Source: Pedobacter glucosidilyticus DSM 23534
Lineage (GTDB): Bacteria > Bacteroidota > Bacteroidia > Sphingobacteriales > Sphingobacteriaceae
Direction: 5' to 3'
NCBI RefSeq assembly: GCF_000425145.1
Contig: NZ_AULF01000014.1
Location: forward strand, 54,453-118,452
Length of the DNA stretch: 64,000 bases
Part shown: in pieces, positions 61,538-64,000 of the stretch
Position numbering within the stretch: position 1 is the first letter of the stretch
Layout of the letters: each line of letters opens with the position of its first letter
Notes under the pieces: model-generated
The model's input: the letters and a program-made list of their open reading frames with translations, nothing else
Told to the model about the DNA's origin: nothing
The model's database searches: none
Translations under genes and position numbers: made by a program

Positions 61538-62017
61538 ATGAAAACAGATAAAAAAAGGGCAAAAAGTTATAGCATCAATCATCATGATGATGTTACTCAT
61601 CAATTAGTTCAGGAAACTATTGCGGTTTATCAGAAAATGTCTGTTAATCCAATTGCTTTATTACAAAATTCTAAAGAGGGTTTAAGTGCAAATGCTGCTT
61701 TAGATTTTTTAAATATATCTGGTTTTACCTATGATGAATTTCAAAGTGCGTTTAAAACTACCGTTAAAACCATACAAAATCATGTTGTTCAAGGTTTAAA
61801 ATTAGATGCTGCTTTAAGTGAAAAACTCATCAAGTCTTTTGCTCTTTTTAATAAAGGTATTGAGGTTTTTGGTTCGGTAGAGGCTTTTCACCAGTGGTTA
61901 AATTTACCAGCTTATGGCTTAGGCAACCAAACGCCTTTTCATCTCATGGATACCATTACAGGTATAAATCTGATAGAAGAAGAACTTATCCGTATAGCTT
62001 ATGGTGATTTAGCTTAA
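61538..62017 (+). CDS. Xre/MbcA/ParS-type antitoxin
   Basis: A 159-residue antitoxin of the RES-Xre class. The N-terminal part (about 30-90) holds an atypical HTH-like helix set, and the C-terminal toxin-binding domain of the MbcA/ParS type is marked by FNKGIEVFGSVEAFHQWLN, followed by LGNQTPFHLMDTITGINLI, the DUF2384 signature. It binds the downstream RES protein and probably its own promoter. It is separated from the toxin gene by 4 bp, and twin palindromes precede it. Confidence 0.9.
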   Translation: MKTDKKRAKSYSINHHDDVTHQLVQETIAVYQKMSVNPIALLQNSKEGLSANAALDFLNISGFTYDEFQSAFKTTVKTIQNHVVQGLKLDAALSEKLIKSFALFNKGIEVFGSVEAFHQWLNLPAYGLGNQTPFHLMDTITGINLIEEELIRIAYGDLA

Positions 62018-62021
62018 ATCC

Positions 62022-62471
62022 ATGTTGGTTTATAGAATTGCTCTAGCAAGATTTTCTGACGCCTTGTTTGCATCCGGCAGAGCGGCTAGGTGGAATAGTA
62101 ATGATAGTTATGTCATTTATACAGCTTCATCTATTTCTCTAGCTTGTTTAGAGAATGTGGTACATCGGAATAAACTTGGTTTAAACGCTTCATTTAAAGT
62201 TTTGTATATAGATATTCCTGATGATTTGCTTCAAACAGAGATCCACCAAGATGAGCTGCCAAGTAAATGGCATCATTTTGAAAATATTCCGCTAACGCAA
62301 TTCTTAGGCAATGAATGGTTGATAAACCAGCAAACAGCTGTTTTAAAAGTACCTTCTTCTATCATTCCTCAAGAGTTTAATTATCTGTTGAATCCAAAAC
62401 ACGCTGATTTTAAAGCTGTAAAATTGTTAAAAGCAGAACCCTTTATTTTTGATGAGCGAATTAAAGCTTAG
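62022..62471 (+). CDS. RES-domain toxin (NAD+ phosphorylase type)
   Basis: A 149-residue toxin. The RES signature residues are present: YRI at the start, SGRAARWNS, YTASSISLACLENVVH with the glutamate, and VPSSIIPQEFNYLLNPKH, containing the serine. Studied RES toxins deplete NAD+. The frame is intact. Its stop codon overlaps by 4 bp that of waaA, which runs the other way, so the genes are convergent and very tightly packed. Confidence 0.9.
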   Translation: MLVYRIALARFSDALFASGRAARWNSNDSYVIYTASSISLACLENVVHRNKLGLNASFKVLYIDIPDDLLQTEIHQDELPSKWHHFENIPLTQFLGNEWLINQQTAVLKVPSSIIPQEFNYLLNPKHADFKAVKLLKAEPFIFDERIKA

Positions 62472-63697
62472 CCAAAAACTTTTTTCATGATTAAAGCTGT
62501 AGCCCCAACATTCTCTTTTACATAAGCTTGGGCTTTTTTACCACTGTTAATACAATAAACTTCGTTTTGGGTAAGTTTAGTCAGTACAATATTCAACTCT
62601 TCTTGATTTTTGATACTAAAACCCGCTTCATTTTTAATCAAGTCTTTAGCTTCTTGAAACTTCTGGTAATTAGGGCCAAAAATAACAGGTAATCCCCAAG
62701 TTGCCGCTTCTAAGGTATTGTGTATGCCAGCACCAAAGCCTCCGCCAATATATGCAATCTCCCCGTAAGGGTAAAGAGAAGACAACATTCCTATATTGTC
62801 TATGATGAGTATTTTATAATTTCTCAACGCATCTAAATCAGCAATTTCGGAATGTTTAATAACTACTTCATCATTAAATAATTGCTGTAGTGCTTTTATT
62901 TTTTCTGGTTTTATTTCATGAGGAGCAAACAGTATTTTCCAATCGTTTTGTTGATTTAAAAACCAAAACGCCAAAAGTTTTTCATCATCAGGCCAAGTGC
63001 TGCCAGCTATTAATAACTTACTTTCATTTTTAAAAGCCTTAACAAAGGGAAGTTCTTTAACTTTTTGGGCTAAATTATTTACGCTGTCAAATCTGGTATC
63101 TCCACACAAAGTGAAATTATGCAAACCTATGCTTGAAAGTAAATCATCAGATTCTTTGTTCTGAGTAAAGAAATGAGTTACATAACTAAGTATATGTCTA
63201 TTAAAACCACCATAAAATTTAAAGAAAATTTGTTGAGGTCTAAAAATAGCTGATGTTATGTATAAAGGAATATGATGTTGATTTAAAGCCTTAAAAAAGT
63301 GATACCAATATTCGTATTTATTAAAAAATGCGACAGATGGTTTAAAAATTCGGATAAAATCTTGTGCGTTTTTTGTTGTATCCAATGGTAAATATAAGAT
63401 ATAATCTCCTAAGGGCGAGTTTTTCCTAATCTCATAACCTGATGGAGAAAAAAATGTAATCACTATTTTTTGCTGAGGATATTGATTTCTAACAGCTTCT
63501 AGAAGTGGCTTTCCTTGTTCAAACTCTCCTAATGATGCAAAATGAAACCATATTGTTGGTGTATCGGACAGATTTTTATATTTCTCTCTCCAGTTTTTTC
63601 TGCCATCAATCCATTTTTTTGCTTTGATATTAAAAAAAGATGCAAAATGTATGAATAAATAATAAAATTTTATTCCAATGTTATATATTAATGGCAT
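62468..63697 (-). CDS. waaA: Kdo transferase (3-deoxy-D-manno-octulosonic acid transferase)
   Basis: A 409-residue glycosyltransferase that adds Kdo to lipid A, the first step of LPS core assembly. An N-terminal hydrophobic anchor precedes IWFHASLGEFEQGKPLLEA-like sequence (FHFASLGEFEQGKP with the catalytic glutamate), and the C-terminal GT-B half has GEIAYIGGGFGAGIHNTLEAA, the Kdo-transferase hallmark. Length is typical. The divergent UDP-sugar dehydrogenase gene begins 64 bp away, suggesting a surface-polysaccharide region beyond the window edge. Confidence 0.93.
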   Translation of the reverse strand: MPLIYNIGIKFYYLFIHFASFFNIKAKKWIDGRKNWREKYKNLSDTPTIWFHFASLGEFEQGKPLLEAVRNQYPQQKIVITFFSPSGYEIRKNSPLGDYILYLPLDTTKNAQDFIRIFKPSVAFFNKYEYWYHFFKALNQHHIPLYITSAIFRPQQIFFKFYGGFNRHILSYVTHFFTQNKESDDLLSSIGLHNFTLCGDTRFDSVNNLAQKVKELPFVKAFKNESKLLIAGSTWPDDEKLLAFWFLNQQNDWKILFAPHEIKPEKIKALQQLFNDEVVIKHSEIADLDALRNYKILIIDNIGMLSSLYPYGEIAYIGGGFGAGIHNTLEAATWGLPVIFGPNYQKFQEAKDLIKNEAGFSIKNQEELNIVLTKLTQNEVYCINSGKKAQAYVKENVGATALIMKKVFG

Positions 63698-63761
63698 TTA
63701 ATTTTGTATTGTTTAACTTCGCAAAAAAGTTTGTTTTAAAGGTAATAATTTCCCCCATAAT

Positions 63762-64000
63762 ATGAAGATTGCCGTAATAGGTACTGGTTACGTAGGTTTG
63801 GTAACAGGCACTTGTCTTGCAGAGACAGGAAACAATGTAACATGTGTTGATATTGTTGAAGAAAAGGTTCAAAAAATGAAAGAAGGCATTATGCCAATTT
63901 ACGAACCTGGTTTAGATATTTTGTTCAACAGAAATATAGAACAAGGTCGTTTAAAATTCACAACTAACCTTGCAGAAGCCATTAAAGATGCTGTTATTAT
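63762..64000 (+). CDS. ugd: UDP-glucose 6-dehydrogenase (partial)
   Basis: The first 79 residues are visible before the window ends. They read MKIAVIGTGYVGLVTGTCLA, with the NAD-binding G-x-G-x-x-G, and then NNVTCVDIVEEKV, EGIMPIYEPGLD and LKFTTNLAEAI, all typical of the UDP-glucose/GDP-mannose dehydrogenase family. The exact sugar nucleotide cannot be told from this part. The gene is divergent from waaA and likely feeds capsule or LPS synthesis. TAATTTTG at 63699-63706 may be its -7 promoter box, without a clear -33 element. Confidence 0.9.
   Translation, partial: MKIAVIGTGYVGLVTGTCLAETGNNVTCVDIVEEKVQKMKEGIMPIYEPGLDILFNRNIEQGRLKFTTNLAEAIKDAVI

Overview
The window is AT-rich chromosomal DNA from a member of the Bacteroidota, most likely Sphingobacteriaceae (Pedobacter-like). 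Supporting signs are a SusC/SusD polysaccharide locus, a SusR-like periplasmic sensor with a cytoplasmic HTH, many lipoproteins with Bacteroidota-style signals, promoters of the TTG/TTTG-N18-19-TAnnTTTG type (seen before recA and before a fatty-acid-type cluster), and carotenoid genes of the flexixanthin/glycosyl-ester kind. No rRNA, tRNA or CRISPR array was found.

Layout. 1-1599: two consecutive minus-strand sensor kinases (one cut by the window edge). 1802-8390: a fatty-acid beta-oxidation operon, marR-fadN-fadA-fadE, with purine-rich tandem arrays in two gaps and a four-helix-bundle gene inserted between fadA and fadE; a good terminator follows. 8613-12120: an accessory stretch with a small membrane protein, a DUF2971-like protein, a HigB/HigA toxin-antitoxin pair and an AAA+/DUF4143 ATPase preceded by 33-bp iteron-like repeats. 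12242-18144: assorted housekeeping and hypothetical genes (secreted protein, Dabb protein, SirB1-like protein, methyltransferase, BamA/TamA-like barrel, TPR protein). 18146-23698: an eight-gene, tightly overlapping minus-strand cluster encoding a self-contained type II fatty-acid/polyketide-like system (KR, FabZ-like protein, ACP, KS, FabI-like reductase, phosphopantetheinyl transferase, alpha/beta hydrolase, acyltransferase). 23993-27889: recA, nth, a TerC-family gene and a polyprenyl diphosphate synthase gene. 28003-29336: a small barrel protein and an MntA/HepT pair whose HepT frame is broken at a run of seven A. 29410-44244: a secreted EEP-family phosphatase/nuclease gene, then a sugar-utilisation locus (sensor-regulator, SusC, SusD, LamG lipoprotein, GH144-like glucanase, GH3 beta-glucosidase, two esterases). 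The GH144+GH3 pairing points to beta-1,2-glucan. 44234-54838: second DUF4143 ATPase, a GFKPRFK-repeat protein, a YebC-family gene, a threonine dehydrogenase-like epimerase, a lamin-tail surface protein, asd, a PBP4-type peptidase and a sensor kinase. 54960-61469: carotenoid tailoring genes (desaturase, acyltransferase, glycosyltransferase, CruF-like, CrtW-like ketolase) with ispH and hemH embedded. 61538-62471: an Xre/RES toxin-antitoxin pair with twin palindromes upstream. The window ends with waaA and the start of a UDP-glucose dehydrogenase gene.

How things connect. FadN, FadA and FadE together give one full beta-oxidation cycle, and the MarR protein has a perfect 9-bp inverted repeat just upstream of its start, a likely operator. 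The type II cluster has its own carrier protein and activating enzyme, so it could build a dedicated acyl chain; its terminal acyltransferase is a visible paralogue of the acyltransferase in the carotenoid cluster. Three toxin-antitoxin loci each sit beside short repeats or a frame lesion. The most unusual structures are the four-helix-bundle gene with its 14-bp arrays, the eight-gene acyl cluster, and the six-repeat GFKPRFK protein. All function calls come from reading motifs by eye; no database search was possible.
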